Assembly: GCF_019655435.1 (NCBI RefSeq)
Contig: NZ_BPFH01000002.1
Coordinates: 434,001 to 498,000, forward strand
DNA from: Jannaschia pagri
GTDB lineage: Bacteria; Pseudomonadota; Alphaproteobacteria; Rhodobacterales; Rhodobacteraceae
Direction of reading: 5' to 3'
DNA: 64,000 nt
In this document: one piece after another, positions 20,455 to 28,602 of the stretch
How positions within the stretch are numbered: position 1 is the first letter of the stretch
How the letters are laid out: each line of letters opens with the position of its first letter
Translations under genes and position numbers: made by a program
The notes under the pieces: generated by a model
Told to the model about the DNA's origin: nothing
What the model saw: the letters and a program-made list of their open reading frames with translations, nothing else
Databases searched by the model: none

Positions 20455-20766
20455 TTAGCGAATCACGCGCGCGACCATCTCCACGAAAGCCTCAGGGATG
20501 GAAATCCAGCCAAACTCCTCTCGGTTCGGCTCCCACACCCAGACAAAGAGCGCCGCTGCCAAAAGCAACGCGAACACCGAGGCCCAACTCACCCGCCGCT
20601 CGACCCAGCCAGACACGAACCCCATCATGCCCACTGCCAAGACGACCGTGCCGATCACGATCAGGACGTCGGGGTCGCCGGGGGCAGGCAAGCCAAGGGG
20701 CGGCACCGGTGGGACCGCCGCCCACCATGCCTGCACCGCAGCCCACCAACCGGCGACCGTCTCCAT
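20455..20766 (-). CDS. small membrane protein downstream of pyk
   Basis: The 103-residue product starts with a Trp-rich amphipathic segment and a Pro-rich stretch. Two hydrophobic helices follow, about residues 35-53 (VLIVIGTVVLAVGMMGFVSG) and 62-77 (SVFALLLAAALFVWVW). It ends with a short soluble tail. No known domain was recognised. It begins 1 nt after the pyk stop codon, so it is almost certainly co-transcribed and translationally coupled with pyk. Confidence 0.75.
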   Translation of the reverse strand: METVAGWWAAVQAWWAAVPPVPPLGLPAPGDPDVLIVIGTVVLAVGMMGFVSGWVERRVSWASVFALLLAAALFVWVWEPNREEFGWISIPEAFVEMVARVIR

Positions 20767-20767
20767 G

Positions 20768-22213
20768 TCAGTCGACCTCTGATCCGAAGATCAAACGCTC
20801 ATCACAGGGGGCCACGCGCAAGATGTTGGTGGACCCGGCGACATTGAACGGAATGCCCGCCGTCACCACGACCTGATCGGACGCCTCGGCGAACCCGGCG
20901 GCTTTGGCCGCACGCACGGCGGAGACGACCGCGAACTTAAACCGTTCGACCGATTGCGTTTCCACCATATGCACTCCCCAAGACAGCACCATGCGCCGCG
21001 CCGTCCCCGTGATCGGCGTCAGCGCGATAATTGGCACGCGGGGGCGTTCCCGCGCAACCTTCAAGGCAGTCGACCCCGAATGGGAGAACACGCAAATGGC
21101 CTGAACATCGGTCGTTTCCGCGATTTCGCGGGCGGCAGCGACGATACCGTCGGCCGTCGTGGACAGGTGCGAGGCGCGCGAGGCCTCAATGATTTCGCGA
21201 TAGGTTTTGTCGCTCTCGACGGCCTCGGCCACGTTGTTCATTGTCTGAACGGCTTGCAACGGAAACGATCCCGCTGCCGATTCCGCCGATAACATGATGG
21301 CATCGGTGCCCTCGTAGATGGCGGTGGCCACGTCCGAGACCTCCGCGCGGGTGGGCATCGGACTGTCGATCATGCTTTCCAGCATCTGGGTTGCGACGAT
21401 CACGGGCTTTGCGGCGGCCCGGCATTTGCGGGTCAGACGCTTTTGGATCGGGGGAACCGATTGCACAGGGCATTCGACGCCCAAATCGCCCCGCGCCACC
21501 ATGATCCCGTCCGAGACCGCGAGGATGTCGTCAAAGGCATCCACAGCCGCGGGCTTTTCGATCTTGGACAGGATGGCCGCGCGGCCCCTCGCCAAGTCCC
21601 GGGCCTCTTCCACATCGGCGGCCCGTTGTACGAACGACAGCGCCAGCCAATCGACACCCAAATCGCAGACAAACTCCAAGTCTGTGCGGTCCTTTTCCGA
21701 CAGGGCCGCCAACGGCAGCACCACATCCGGCACGTTGACCCCTTTGCGGTTGGAGATCGTGCCCCCGGTCACAACCGTGCAATCGGCGAAATCGGGACCG
21801 CAGGCGTCGACCCGAAGGCGCAGCTTGCCGTCGTTCACCAAGAGCGTCTTGCCAGGCTCCAACGCGGCAAAAATCTCTTTATGGGGCAGTTGAACTCGGG
21901 TGCCGTCGCCCGGTGCCGCGTCCAGGTCGAAACGGAATGGCGCGCCCTCTTCGATGGTTGCCTCATCACCCTTGAACACGCCGCAGCGCAGCTTGGGCCC
22001 CTGAAGGTCCGCCAAGATGCAGATCGGGCGTCCCGTGTCCCGTTCGATGTCGCGAATGATGTTGTGACGGGCGCGAATGTCGTCGTGATCCCCGTGGGAC
22101 ATGTTGAGCCGAAAGACATCCGCCCCCGCCTCGAAAAGGGACCGGATCATGTCGTAGTCATTCGATGCCGGGCCTAAGGTGGCGACGATCTTGACGTTGC
22201 GGTGGCGTCTCAT
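20768..22213 (-). CDS. pyk: pyruvate kinase
   Basis: The protein has 481 residues, normal for bacterial pyruvate kinase, which converts phosphoenolpyruvate and ADP to pyruvate and ATP. The TIM-barrel substrate site shows RLNMSHGDH, SKIEKPAAVDAFDDIL (catalytic Lys) and GIMVARGDLGVE (metal ligands), with a B domain inserted at about 70-170. The C-terminal domain shows FSHSGSTALK. A palindrome-like element lies 32 nt upstream of the start codon. The small membrane-protein gene follows immediately. Confidence 0.98.
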   Translation of the reverse strand: MRRHRNVKIVATLGPASNDYDMIRSLFEAGADVFRLNMSHGDHDDIRARHNIIRDIERDTGRPICILADLQGPKLRCGVFKGDEATIEEGAPFRFDLDAAPGDGTRVQLPHKEIFAALEPGKTLLVNDGKLRLRVDACGPDFADCTVVTGGTISNRKGVNVPDVVLPLAALSEKDRTDLEFVCDLGVDWLALSFVQRAADVEEARDLARGRAAILSKIEKPAAVDAFDDILAVSDGIMVARGDLGVECPVQSVPPIQKRLTRKCRAAAKPVIVATQMLESMIDSPMPTRAEVSDVATAIYEGTDAIMLSAESAAGSFPLQAVQTMNNVAEAVESDKTYREIIEASRASHLSTTADGIVAAAREIAETTDVQAICVFSHSGSTALKVARERPRVPIIALTPITGTARRMVLSWGVHMVETQSVERFKFAVVSAVRAAKAAGFAEASDQVVVTAGIPFNVAGSTNILRVAPCDERLIFGSEVD

Positions 22214-22244
22214 GGAGGGCTCGTCCTTTTGGCAGGATGCGAAA

Positions 22245-22258
22245 TGTTAGCGCTCGCA
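22245..22258. promoter_or_regulatory. LacI-type operator-like palindrome upstream of pyk
   Basis: The 14-mer TGTTAGCGCTCGCA matches the even palindrome TGTTAGCGCTAACA in 12 of 14 positions, with five of its seven base pairs symmetric about a central C-G step. This is the shape of LacI-family operators. It lies 32-45 nt before the pyk start codon, where a repressor would block transcription. Identity of the regulator is unknown. Confidence 0.4.
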
Positions 22259-22504
22259 GTACTGCCCTTTGGGGGCCAGTGGGGCAACAGCCCATGGGCA
22301 AGAAAAGCGTCATAATGTCCTTATCCTGGCGCATATACGATTCGATGTGCCGTCGCACAGTGCGAATCTCAGGCGATTGGTACTTCTGCGGTCATGTGCA
22401 GAGGTCGCGGCGGACCAAACCGGCCTCTCACCGGTGGGTCGGCCTGGTACGGGCGTTGTACCAGGCCCTAGCCTGCTCTTGATCAACGCGCACAAGACGC
22501 GCAT

Positions 22505-22516
22505 CTGTGATCACAG
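22505..22516. promoter_or_regulatory. perfect 12-bp palindrome upstream of DUF1244
   Basis: CTGTGATCACAG is a perfect palindrome 46 nt before the DUF1244 start codon. It resembles half-sites of CRP or GntR-type operators without a spacer, but no assignment is possible from sequence alone. Confidence 0.3.
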
Positions 22517-22562
22517 GCCAAGCGGCCACCCCATTTCAACGCCGCGACGAAGGAGGCCCAGG

Positions 22563-22892
22563 ATGGCTGACATGGATGACCAAACCCGCATCGAGATCGA
22601 GGCCGCCGCGTTTCGCCGTCTGCGGCAGCACCTGATCGAAGACCGCCCCGATGCCCAGAACATCGACCTGATGAACCTGGCAGGCTTCTGCCGGAACTGT
22701 CTGTCCCGCTGGTACGGCGAAGCCGCCGCTGAGCATGGGATCGCCATGACCAAGGACGAAACGCGTGAGACGTTCTACGGGATGCCCATGTCCGAATGGA
22801 AAGCCCGGTATCAGACCGAAGCAACACCAGAGCAAGCCGCCGCATTCTCCCGCGCCTTCGCTGAAAACGTTGGCGAAGGGTCCGATAGCTAA
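22563..22892 (+). CDS. DUF1244 protein
   Basis: The product has 109 residues with the DUF1244 signature NLAGFCRNCLSRWYGEAA and the later MPMSEWKARYQ. These are small, all-helical cytosolic proteins of unknown function common in proteobacteria. The two cysteines in CRNC are conserved in the family and might bind metal or form a disulfide, which is inference. The start used is the ATG shortly after GAAGGAGG; the frame is open upstream with no family similarity. Confidence 0.9.
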   Translation: MADMDDQTRIEIEAAAFRRLRQHLIEDRPDAQNIDLMNLAGFCRNCLSRWYGEAAAEHGIAMTKDETRETFYGMPMSEWKARYQTEATPEQAAAFSRAFAENVGEGSDS

Positions 22893-22991
22893 GGCGCGCA
22901 GCGGTTGGCCGCCAGTGTCGGAGCCGTGAGAAAACGTGTGTCGCCGCCCTGGCGCCGGACCCGTAGCATGGGCGAATAAGGAGGATTGGCT

Positions 22992-23324
22992 ATGAACTCT
23001 GTTATCGTCCACACCTTTGCCCTTGGACTGACCCTTGGGTTGGTCACCACCCCCGTGACCGCCGGGCCCGAAAGGGGACCCGCCGTTTTGACCCTTGCCC
23101 AGGTCGGCGCGCCCGGCCTGAGCCCGATGCAGGCAAACGTCGCGCGGCAACTCCCGGCGCTCGGCTTCCGAAATGTGGATGTGCGGCAGTTGTCCACGGT
23201 GCAACTGGCCCAAATCAACCACCTGCTGCACTCCGACCGCTCCGTCGGCGATGTCCGACGGCTCGTGGCAGGCACGTTACGACGGGGCCCCCTGCAGCGG
23301 GCTGTGACCCGGGTGTTGCAATGA
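22992..23324 (+). CDS. small secreted protein A of a tandem paralogous pair
   Basis: The product has 110 residues with a signal peptide (MNSVIVHTFALGLTLGLVTTPVTA), so it is exported. The mature part holds LGFRNVDVRQLSTVQLAQINHLL, split here as LGFRNVDV and RQLSTVQLAQINHLL. The same pattern is found in the next protein, after which both end in a basic segment. No known domain was recognised. A strong AAGGAGG precedes the ATG; a TTG two codons upstream is in frame but less likely. The stop overlaps the next start (ATGA). Confidence 0.78.
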   Translation: MNSVIVHTFALGLTLGLVTTPVTAGPERGPAVLTLAQVGAPGLSPMQANVARQLPALGFRNVDVRQLSTVQLAQINHLLHSDRSVGDVRRLVAGTLRRGPLQRAVTRVLQ

Positions 23325-23587
23325 GACGGGCGCTGGCACTTGCGATCGTCGCCACCTTGGTCGCGGGACCTTCGGTCGCGGCCCCGAACGCGCAACTGGT
23401 CGCATCGGTCCAGAACAGATTGGATCGGCTGGGGTTTAGCGCCGTGGAGGCGGATCGCCTGTCGACTCGGCAAATTGCGGCCCTGCACCTCCAACTGCAA
23501 GGACGCGCCCTGGACTTTGGCCCGCAGCGGCTGACCACCCGCCAGCGGGTCAAGACCATCCTACGATGGGATCCCCCGACCCGCTGA
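23321..23587 (+). CDS. small secreted protein B of a tandem paralogous pair
   Basis: The product has 88 residues with a signal peptide (MRRALALAIVATLVAGPSVAA). The mature part carries LGFSAVEADRLSTRQIAALH, matching the pattern LGF-x2-V-[DE]-x2-[QR]-LST-x-Q-[LI]-A of the upstream gene, and ends in RQRVKTILRW. The two genes overlap by 4 nt and are likely a duplication. No known domain was recognised. It converges on the transaminase gene. Confidence 0.78.
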   Translation: MRRALALAIVATLVAGPSVAAPNAQLVASVQNRLDRLGFSAVEADRLSTRQIAALHLQLQGRALDFGPQRLTTRQRVKTILRWDPPTR

Positions 23588-23602
23588 TGGGACCTGACCC
23601 AA

Positions 23603-24457
23603 TCAGACCGCCGCTTTGAGGCTCTCGTCCAGGTAGATCTCGCGCAAACGGGCGGCCACTTTTCCAGGCGCGCCGGTCCCGATCTGCGCGCCGTCGATCT
23701 CAACCACCGGCATCACGAAAGTCGAGGCGGAGGTGACAAAGGCTTCGTCCGCGTCCATCGCCTCCTCCATGGTGAAGGAGCGTTCTTCGACCTTCATTTG
23801 CGACTCCGCCGCCATACGCAGAACGGCGGCGCGGGTGATACCGTGGAGGATCTCTTCACCCAAGTGGCGCGTGATGATCGTGTTGCCTTTGACGATATAG
23901 GCGTTGTTGGAGGTCCCCTCCGTCACAGCGCCGTCTTCCACCATCCAAGCGTCATCGGCTCCGGCGGCCTTGGCCATCATCTTGCCCATGGAGGGGTACA
24001 GAAGCTGCACCGTTTTAATATCCCGCCGCCCCCAACGGCGATCCGGGATGGAAATCACCTTGATCCCGCGCTTCGCGGCCGGTGCGTCGGCCAGACCCGG
24101 CTTGGCCTGTGTGAACAGCACGATGGTAGGCGCGGTATCCTCGTCGGGATACAGGAAATCCCGGTCAGCGGCCCCGCGCGTCACCTGCAGATAGACCAAA
24201 CCCTCGGTCAGCTCGTTGCGGGCGACCAGTTCCTTATGGATCGCCAGCAACTCTTCGGACGTGACCGGTGAGGCCATCTCAAGTTCCGACAGGGACCTTT
24301 GAAGCCGCGCCGCATGGCCCGCGAAATCTATGAGCTTTCCGTCCAGAACCGAGGTTACCTCATAGACGCCATCGGCAAACAGGAACCCTCGGTCGAACAC
24401 GGAGATCTTGGCCTGATCTTCGGGCAGATATTCTCCGTTCACGTAGACTGTGCGCAT
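23603..24457 (-). CDS. dat: D-amino-acid transaminase (class IV PLP aminotransferase)
   Basis: The product has 284 residues. It belongs to fold-type IV PLP enzymes, with FDRGFLFADGVYE near the N-terminus and DIKTVQLLYPSM, whose lysine is the expected PLP Schiff base. EGTSNNAYIV and GITRAAVLRMA complete the cofactor-binding region. The family includes D-amino-acid transaminases and branched-chain aminotransferases; the sequence pattern favours the D-amino-acid type, which makes D-Glu or D-Ala for peptidoglycan. It is divergent from a D-Ala-D-Ala dipeptidase gene, which fits this role. Confidence 0.88.
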   Translation of the reverse strand: MRTVYVNGEYLPEDQAKISVFDRGFLFADGVYEVTSVLDGKLIDFAGHAARLQRSLSELEMASPVTSEELLAIHKELVARNELTEGLVYLQVTRGAADRDFLYPDEDTAPTIVLFTQAKPGLADAPAAKRGIKVISIPDRRWGRRDIKTVQLLYPSMGKMMAKAAGADDAWMVEDGAVTEGTSNNAYIVKGNTIITRHLGEEILHGITRAAVLRMAAESQMKVEERSFTMEEAMDADEAFVTSASTFVMPVVEIDGAQIGTGAPGKVAARLREIYLDESLKAAV

Positions 24458-24524
24458 GGGGGCCTCCTGTCGGTCGTTCGCCCCCTCTTGCGGGGTGGGC
24501 GCGGGTCGGTCAAGGCTGCGCGGG

Positions 24525-25331
24525 ATGACCTGCGACCCCCTGCCCCTGACCGAAGGCCCCCTTGCGGCCTTGCGCGCCCGTCCTTTGGCCGCCGAGGTGG
24601 CGCGCGATGGGCCCCGGCGGCTCGGCTACCGCGACCACCCCATTGACCTGGATGACTCCCGAGGCGCCGACCCGATGGCGGACGTCCGAAGCCACGGGAT
24701 CGCCGGCGAGAACGCCTATTTCTCACCTCGGACGGCGCCTTACCATGGACGTGCGGAGGGGGCGGTGCCTGACCTGCTGTTGCGGCAGCCGCTGATCGCG
24801 GCGCTCAGCACTGTGAATGGGCGATTGGCCCCCTACGACCTGGAACTTTGGGTGTTTGATGCCTGGCGGCCCATCGCGGTCCAGAACCACTTTCACGACC
24901 ATTGGATGCCTCGTCACCTGAGGGATCTGCACCCGACCTGGACGGCGGAGCGCATCGCCACGGAGGTCGAAAAGTACTGGGCGCGGGGCAGTGCCGGGCC
25001 ACCCGACCCGTTGTCGCCGCCCCCCCATGCCACAGGCGCGGCGGTCGATCTGACGATCCGCTACCGCCACGGGGCGGAGTTGTTCATGGGCACGATTTTC
25101 GACGACGTGTCAGAGGCCTCCAACACGGATTACTTCGAGGAGGAGCCATCCGGCCTGGCCTTTTCCGCCCGCGAAGCCCGCGCCAATCGCCGTCTGCTCT
25201 ACTGGCTGATGGTGGAGGCAGGGTTCGTCAACAACCCCACGGAATGGTGGCACTTTTCCAAAGGCGACCAGATGTGGGCCCGGTTGAGCGGGGAGAAAGC
25301 GGCCTATTACTCTGTCGCGCCGGGCGTTTAG
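24525..25331 (+). CDS. D-alanyl-D-alanine dipeptidase (M15D, VanX-like)
   Basis: The product has 268 residues. The M15 zinc motif appears as PHATGAAVDL (ligands His168 and Asp175), and the second block as EWWHF (catalytic Glu240, ligand His243). VanX/DdpX enzymes hydrolyse free D-Ala-D-Ala. No signal peptide is seen, so it is predicted to be cytoplasmic. The start used is the ATG giving MTCDPLPL; the frame is open upstream into the promoter region of the divergent transaminase gene. Together the two genes suggest D-amino-acid or peptidoglycan-peptide turnover. No vanHA genes are nearby, so resistance is not implied. Confidence 0.9.
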   Translation: MTCDPLPLTEGPLAALRARPLAAEVARDGPRRLGYRDHPIDLDDSRGADPMADVRSHGIAGENAYFSPRTAPYHGRAEGAVPDLLLRQPLIAALSTVNGRLAPYDLELWVFDAWRPIAVQNHFHDHWMPRHLRDLHPTWTAERIATEVEKYWARGSAGPPDPLSPPPHATGAAVDLTIRYRHGAELFMGTIFDDVSEASNTDYFEEEPSGLAFSAREARANRRLLYWLMVEAGFVNNPTEWWHFSKGDQMWARLSGEKAAYYSVAPGV

Positions 25332-25469
25332 CAGGGGTTCGGGGGCCCTCGGACAGGCCAACCCCTCCAACCCGCCAGCACGGTTCAACGTAGGTAGCAT
25401 GGTCAGACCAGCGTGACCCCGAGGCGATGGCAGCCCACCAACCGAGAGCCCTCCCAGACATGCTCTAGC

Positions 25470-25844
25470 TCACGTCGCCGATCCCGCAGGCAGGTAGCCG
25501 ACCGGCTCGGTCGTGTCGGACGGATAGTCCAAAGGCGGCGTGTCACGGGCGGCAGTTGCCCGTTTGAAGTCATAATGCATCACATCGCCAGACGGCTCCG
25601 CTGCGACGATCAGAACGGTCCGCAAAATGCGCGACCCCTCATGGATCTCAACCAAACCCCGCAGCTTGGGCGCCACGTCCAGGCCAACATCGAACCCGGT
25701 CTCGTCGTAGGATCGGATCGGATACCAGGTGTCGCCCACATGGACCCGCAACTTACCGCCCGACGTCCGGCGGGCCCGTTTCTGAGCGACCAAGAGCCCC
25801 TCACGCACATCCTTGGGAAGAAAGTGTCGGTCTGTATCAGCCAT
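25470..25844 (-). CDS. conserved Rhodobacterales hypothetical protein
   Basis: The product has 124 residues without signal peptide or membrane segment. It reads like a small beta-rich protein: KLRVHVGDTWYPIRSYDETGF, split as KLRVHVGDTWYP and SYDETGFDV, then LRGLVEIHEG, TVLIVAAEPSGDVMHYDFKR and a C-terminal DTPPLDYP. The arrangement is vaguely reminiscent of PilZ-like barrels, but no PilZ motif is present, so no function is given. The ATG with AGGGGG upstream was chosen; the frame is open for about 23 codons more. Confidence 0.72.
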   Translation of the reverse strand: MADTDRHFLPKDVREGLLVAQKRARRTSGGKLRVHVGDTWYPIRSYDETGFDVGLDVAPKLRGLVEIHEGSRILRTVLIVAAEPSGDVMHYDFKRATAARDTPPLDYPSDTTEPVGYLPAGSAT

Positions 25845-25940
25845 GGAACCCCCTGCAACCGTAACGGGAATCGCGAGATGCTCCAAAGATGAAGGGGACT
25901 GGTTAAGAGTCAACGAATATCAAGGTCGCAGCCCCGCTGA

Positions 25941-26708
25941 TCAGACCTTTACGCGGGGGCGCAGAACATGGGGCATGGCCGGATCATAGAGCGCGCTGTC
26001 CTTGAAATCCTGGATATTGCCCAAGGCAGGTCCGACCATAATCAGCGCCGTACGCGTGATCTTTTCGTCACGGACCTTGGCGCGGATATCCGTCAGCGTC
26101 CCCCGCAGAAACGCCTCGTCCGGCCACCCGACTCGGTAGGCGACCACAACGGGACAGTCCGGGCCGTAATGGGGGATCAAAACGCGCTCAATCTCCCGCA
26201 GCGCCCGCACGCCCAGGTGGATAGCAAGCGTGGCCCCCGTCCGGGCGAAGTTCTCTAGTGTCTCGTTGGCGGGCATGGAGGTGGACTTCATACTGACTCG
26301 CGTCAGGATGATGGATTGCGCCACCTCCGGGATCGTCAGCTCCTGCCCCAGGGCCGCGGCCGCCGCCGCATAGGCCGGGACACCCGGCGTGATGTCATAG
26401 GGAATGCCGTCCCGTTTCAACAGCCGGATCTGTTCCGCAATCGCGCCATAAAGCGACGGGTCGCCCGAATGGACCCGTGCCACATCCTCACCGCGGCCAT
26501 GGGCGGCCACGATCTCTCCGTGGGTGTCTTCCAGGGTCATCGGCGCGGTGTCCAGAACCCGCGCGCCCTCTGGCGCTTCGGCCACAACGGCTTCGGGCAC
26601 CAAAGACCCGGCATAAAGGCAGACCGGACAAGACCGGATCAATCGCTGTGCTTTCAGGGTCAAAAGCTCCGGGTCACCCGGCCCCGCGCCGATGAAATGA
26701 ACGGTCAT
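25941..26708 (-). CDS. cobM: precorrin-4 C(11)-methyltransferase
   Basis: This 255-residue member of the uroporphyrin/precorrin SAM-methylase family starts VHFIGAGPGDPELLTLKAQRL, here as HFIGAGPGDPELLTL. VHSGDPSLYGA and GVPAYAAAAAALGQELTIPE are typical of CobM/CbiF. It methylates C11 of precorrin-4 during corrin-ring synthesis. It is the last gene of the cobalamin block and lies 91 nt after cbiG-cobJ, with TAGGAGGATCG before the ATG. Confidence 0.95.
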   Translation of the reverse strand: MTVHFIGAGPGDPELLTLKAQRLIRSCPVCLYAGSLVPEAVVAEAPEGARVLDTAPMTLEDTHGEIVAAHGRGEDVARVHSGDPSLYGAIAEQIRLLKRDGIPYDITPGVPAYAAAAAALGQELTIPEVAQSIILTRVSMKSTSMPANETLENFARTGATLAIHLGVRALREIERVLIPHYGPDCPVVVAYRVGWPDEAFLRGTLTDIRAKVRDEKITRTALIMVGPALGNIQDFKDSALYDPAMPHVLRPRVKV

Positions 26709-26799
26709 GGCGCGATCCTCCTAAACAGCCGACCGCAAGCCCAAGCGACCAAGGCCGACGGGGGGACACCACACCCTCCCATCACGGGTCGAAAAATAC

Positions 26800-28602
26800 T
26801 CATAGTGCACCCTCCGACGCCAGATCCCCACCCGCCATCTTGCGGGCATACCCACGGGGCGTGAACATCCGCGTGCCGTCCCCTGTCTCCAACAGTCGCG
26901 TGTGGGAGGAGCCGATGAGAACAGTCGTGAGCATATCCACCTCATCCACCTGCAGGGCATCCAGCCGACGGTAGCGGAGGCTTTCCTCGGGACGGCCCAG
27001 CGAACTCGCCAACAGGACGGGGGTGTCAGCGGGACGGTGTTGCAACAGAATGTCCCGGGCCTCCGCCAGGAGCGTCCGGCGGCGTTTGGACACCGGGTTG
27101 TAGAAGGCAATCACAAAGTCTCCCTGGGCGGCGGCATGGAGACGCCGGATGATATCCTCTCGCGGCGTCAGCAGGTCCGACAGGGATATGGCGCAAAAAT
27201 CGTGGCCCAGCGGGGCCCCGGCGCGGGCGGCAGCGGCCTGCAAGGCACTGATCCCAGGGTTCGAGATCACCTCCACCCGGCGCGCCCCATCGCTGACAGC
27301 CGAGGGATCGGCGGGGTCCCGGGACAGCAACTCATAGACCAGGGCGCCCATGGCATAGATGCCCGCGTCGCCCGAACAGATCAGCGCGACGTTACGGCCC
27401 TGGGCCGCGCTTTCCAGGGCATGGCGACAGCGGTCCTCCTCGCCCCCCAGGGGGAAGTCCGTGCGGGGCTTGCCCGCGGCCAGTGGGCCCAGCAGATCGA
27501 TATAGAGACCGTAGCCGACCAACTCATCGGCCTGCTGGACCAAACGGCTGGCTTCGGGCGACCGCCAGGTCGCTTGGCCAGGACCCAGCGAGACGATGGA
27601 CACGCGGCCCCTGGCCCGTCCCTTAAGCGTTGTGATCGGCGCCTCGGCCCGTGCCAAGGCGGCGGTCGTGTTCGGAGTTTTGCGCTTTGCCTCGACGATC
27701 ACACCGCCAGACGCCGCCAGGGCCGACGCCTCGGAAACGGAGGGCGTCCCCACCTCATCGCGCACCACATCCGAGGGGTTGGGCACCTCAATCCCGGCCA
27801 GGTCCTCCGCCGAGAACGCCCGCAAGGGGCGGCCGAGGCGCGCCGCCAGGGCGTTCATCGCGGGTTCATCCAGCTTCAGGTCCAGCGTGTTGATCGAGGC
27901 GATGGCACCGGGCGCAACGCGTGCGTCCGCCAGGACCTGGGACACATTCTCCCAGAGTTCTTCGGGACTCGCATTCCGAGCGCAACCAACCCCGAGTGCA
28001 TAGCGTTGGGGGTGATAGACCAGCTTGGCCGACCCACCCTGCTCCGGCGCTTCGGTCACGGCAATCTCTACCGCATCCCCATCGGGCAAGTCGAATAGCG
28101 CCTCGCCCGTTTGCCGTGCCCCGCCGCCAGACAACAGCGCCGCCATCACCGGCTTTGCGTCTTCGGGGTTGGCAAGCGCATAGCCCCGCGGCGGCTCATC
28201 CAGAGCCACTCCCAAAGCCACGTCGCCCGCCGTTGTCACGGCTGTCGTTCCGCCGAGCGCGTCCGCCACCTGACGCGCCAGACGGTTTGCCCCGCGATGC
28301 CCGCCCAGCAGAGGCACGACCACCGCGCCGTCGTCGGAGACAGAGAGCACCGGCGGCTCACTCGTCTTATCCGCCAGCAGGGGGGCCACGGCACGGATCA
28401 AGATCCCCGAAGCACAGACACCAATCACCGCGTGACCCGCAGCAAACAGGTCGCGCGCGCGATCCAGGGCGTTCTCAAACGTGATCTCAGCATTGGTCCG
28501 GTCGACCCTCCCGTGGAGCGGGCAGCCAAGCGCCTCAGCCACGCGGCGGGCGGTGGGTTCACCGACGGCATTCAGCGCCAGAACGATAGGTGTCAGAGCC
28601 AC
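26800..28602 (-). CDS. cobJ: CbiG-CobJ fusion: cobalt-precorrin-5A hydrolase-like and precorrin-3B C(17)-methyltransferase
   Basis: The 600-residue product has three parts. Residues about 45-130 are CbiG_N-like (VIGVCASGILIRAVAPLLADK, seen as GVCASGILIRAV, and LLGGHRGANRLA). Residues about 195-310 are CbiG_C/CobE-like (ALGVGCARNASPEELW). Residues about 335-590 are a CobJ/CbiH SAM methylase (VSLGPGQATWRSPEA, GYGLYIDLL, CSGDAGIYAMGALVYE, AFYNPVSKRR). CobJ methylates C17 with ring contraction, and CbiG opens the delta-lactone in the anaerobic route. The gene overlaps cobI upstream by 10 nt. A full CbiG in a locus otherwise of CobIJLM type is notable. Confidence 0.92.
   Translation of the reverse strand: MALTPIVLALNAVGEPTARRVAEALGCPLHGRVDRTNAEITFENALDRARDLFAAGHAVIGVCASGILIRAVAPLLADKTSEPPVLSVSDDGAVVVPLLGGHRGANRLARQVADALGGTTAVTTAGDVALGVALDEPPRGYALANPEDAKPVMAALLSGGGARQTGEALFDLPDGDAVEIAVTEAPEQGGSAKLVYHPQRYALGVGCARNASPEELWENVSQVLADARVAPGAIASINTLDLKLDEPAMNALAARLGRPLRAFSAEDLAGIEVPNPSDVVRDEVGTPSVSEASALAASGGVIVEAKRKTPNTTAALARAEAPITTLKGRARGRVSIVSLGPGQATWRSPEASRLVQQADELVGYGLYIDLLGPLAAGKPRTDFPLGGEEDRCRHALESAAQGRNVALICSGDAGIYAMGALVYELLSRDPADPSAVSDGARRVEVISNPGISALQAAAARAGAPLGHDFCAISLSDLLTPREDIIRRLHAAAQGDFVIAFYNPVSKRRRTLLAEARDILLQHRPADTPVLLASSLGRPEESLRYRRLDALQVDEVDMLTTVLIGSSHTRLLETGDGTRMFTPRGYARKMAGGDLASEGAL

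Larger units (their letters stand above)
22214..22562. other. divergent intergenic region between pyk and DUF1244
   Basis: No gene is supported in these 349 bases. Frames crossing it carry no recognisable protein features. Two palindromes, one near each flanking gene, are annotated separately. The middle part is more AT-rich than the flanking genes, as expected of a divergent promoter region. Confidence 0.55.

Noticed and set aside
24525-25331. Vancomycin-resistance function for the VanX-like dipeptidase
   Set aside because: No vanH, vanA or vanRS genes are nearby and Gram-negative relatives carry such dipeptidases for peptide turnover.
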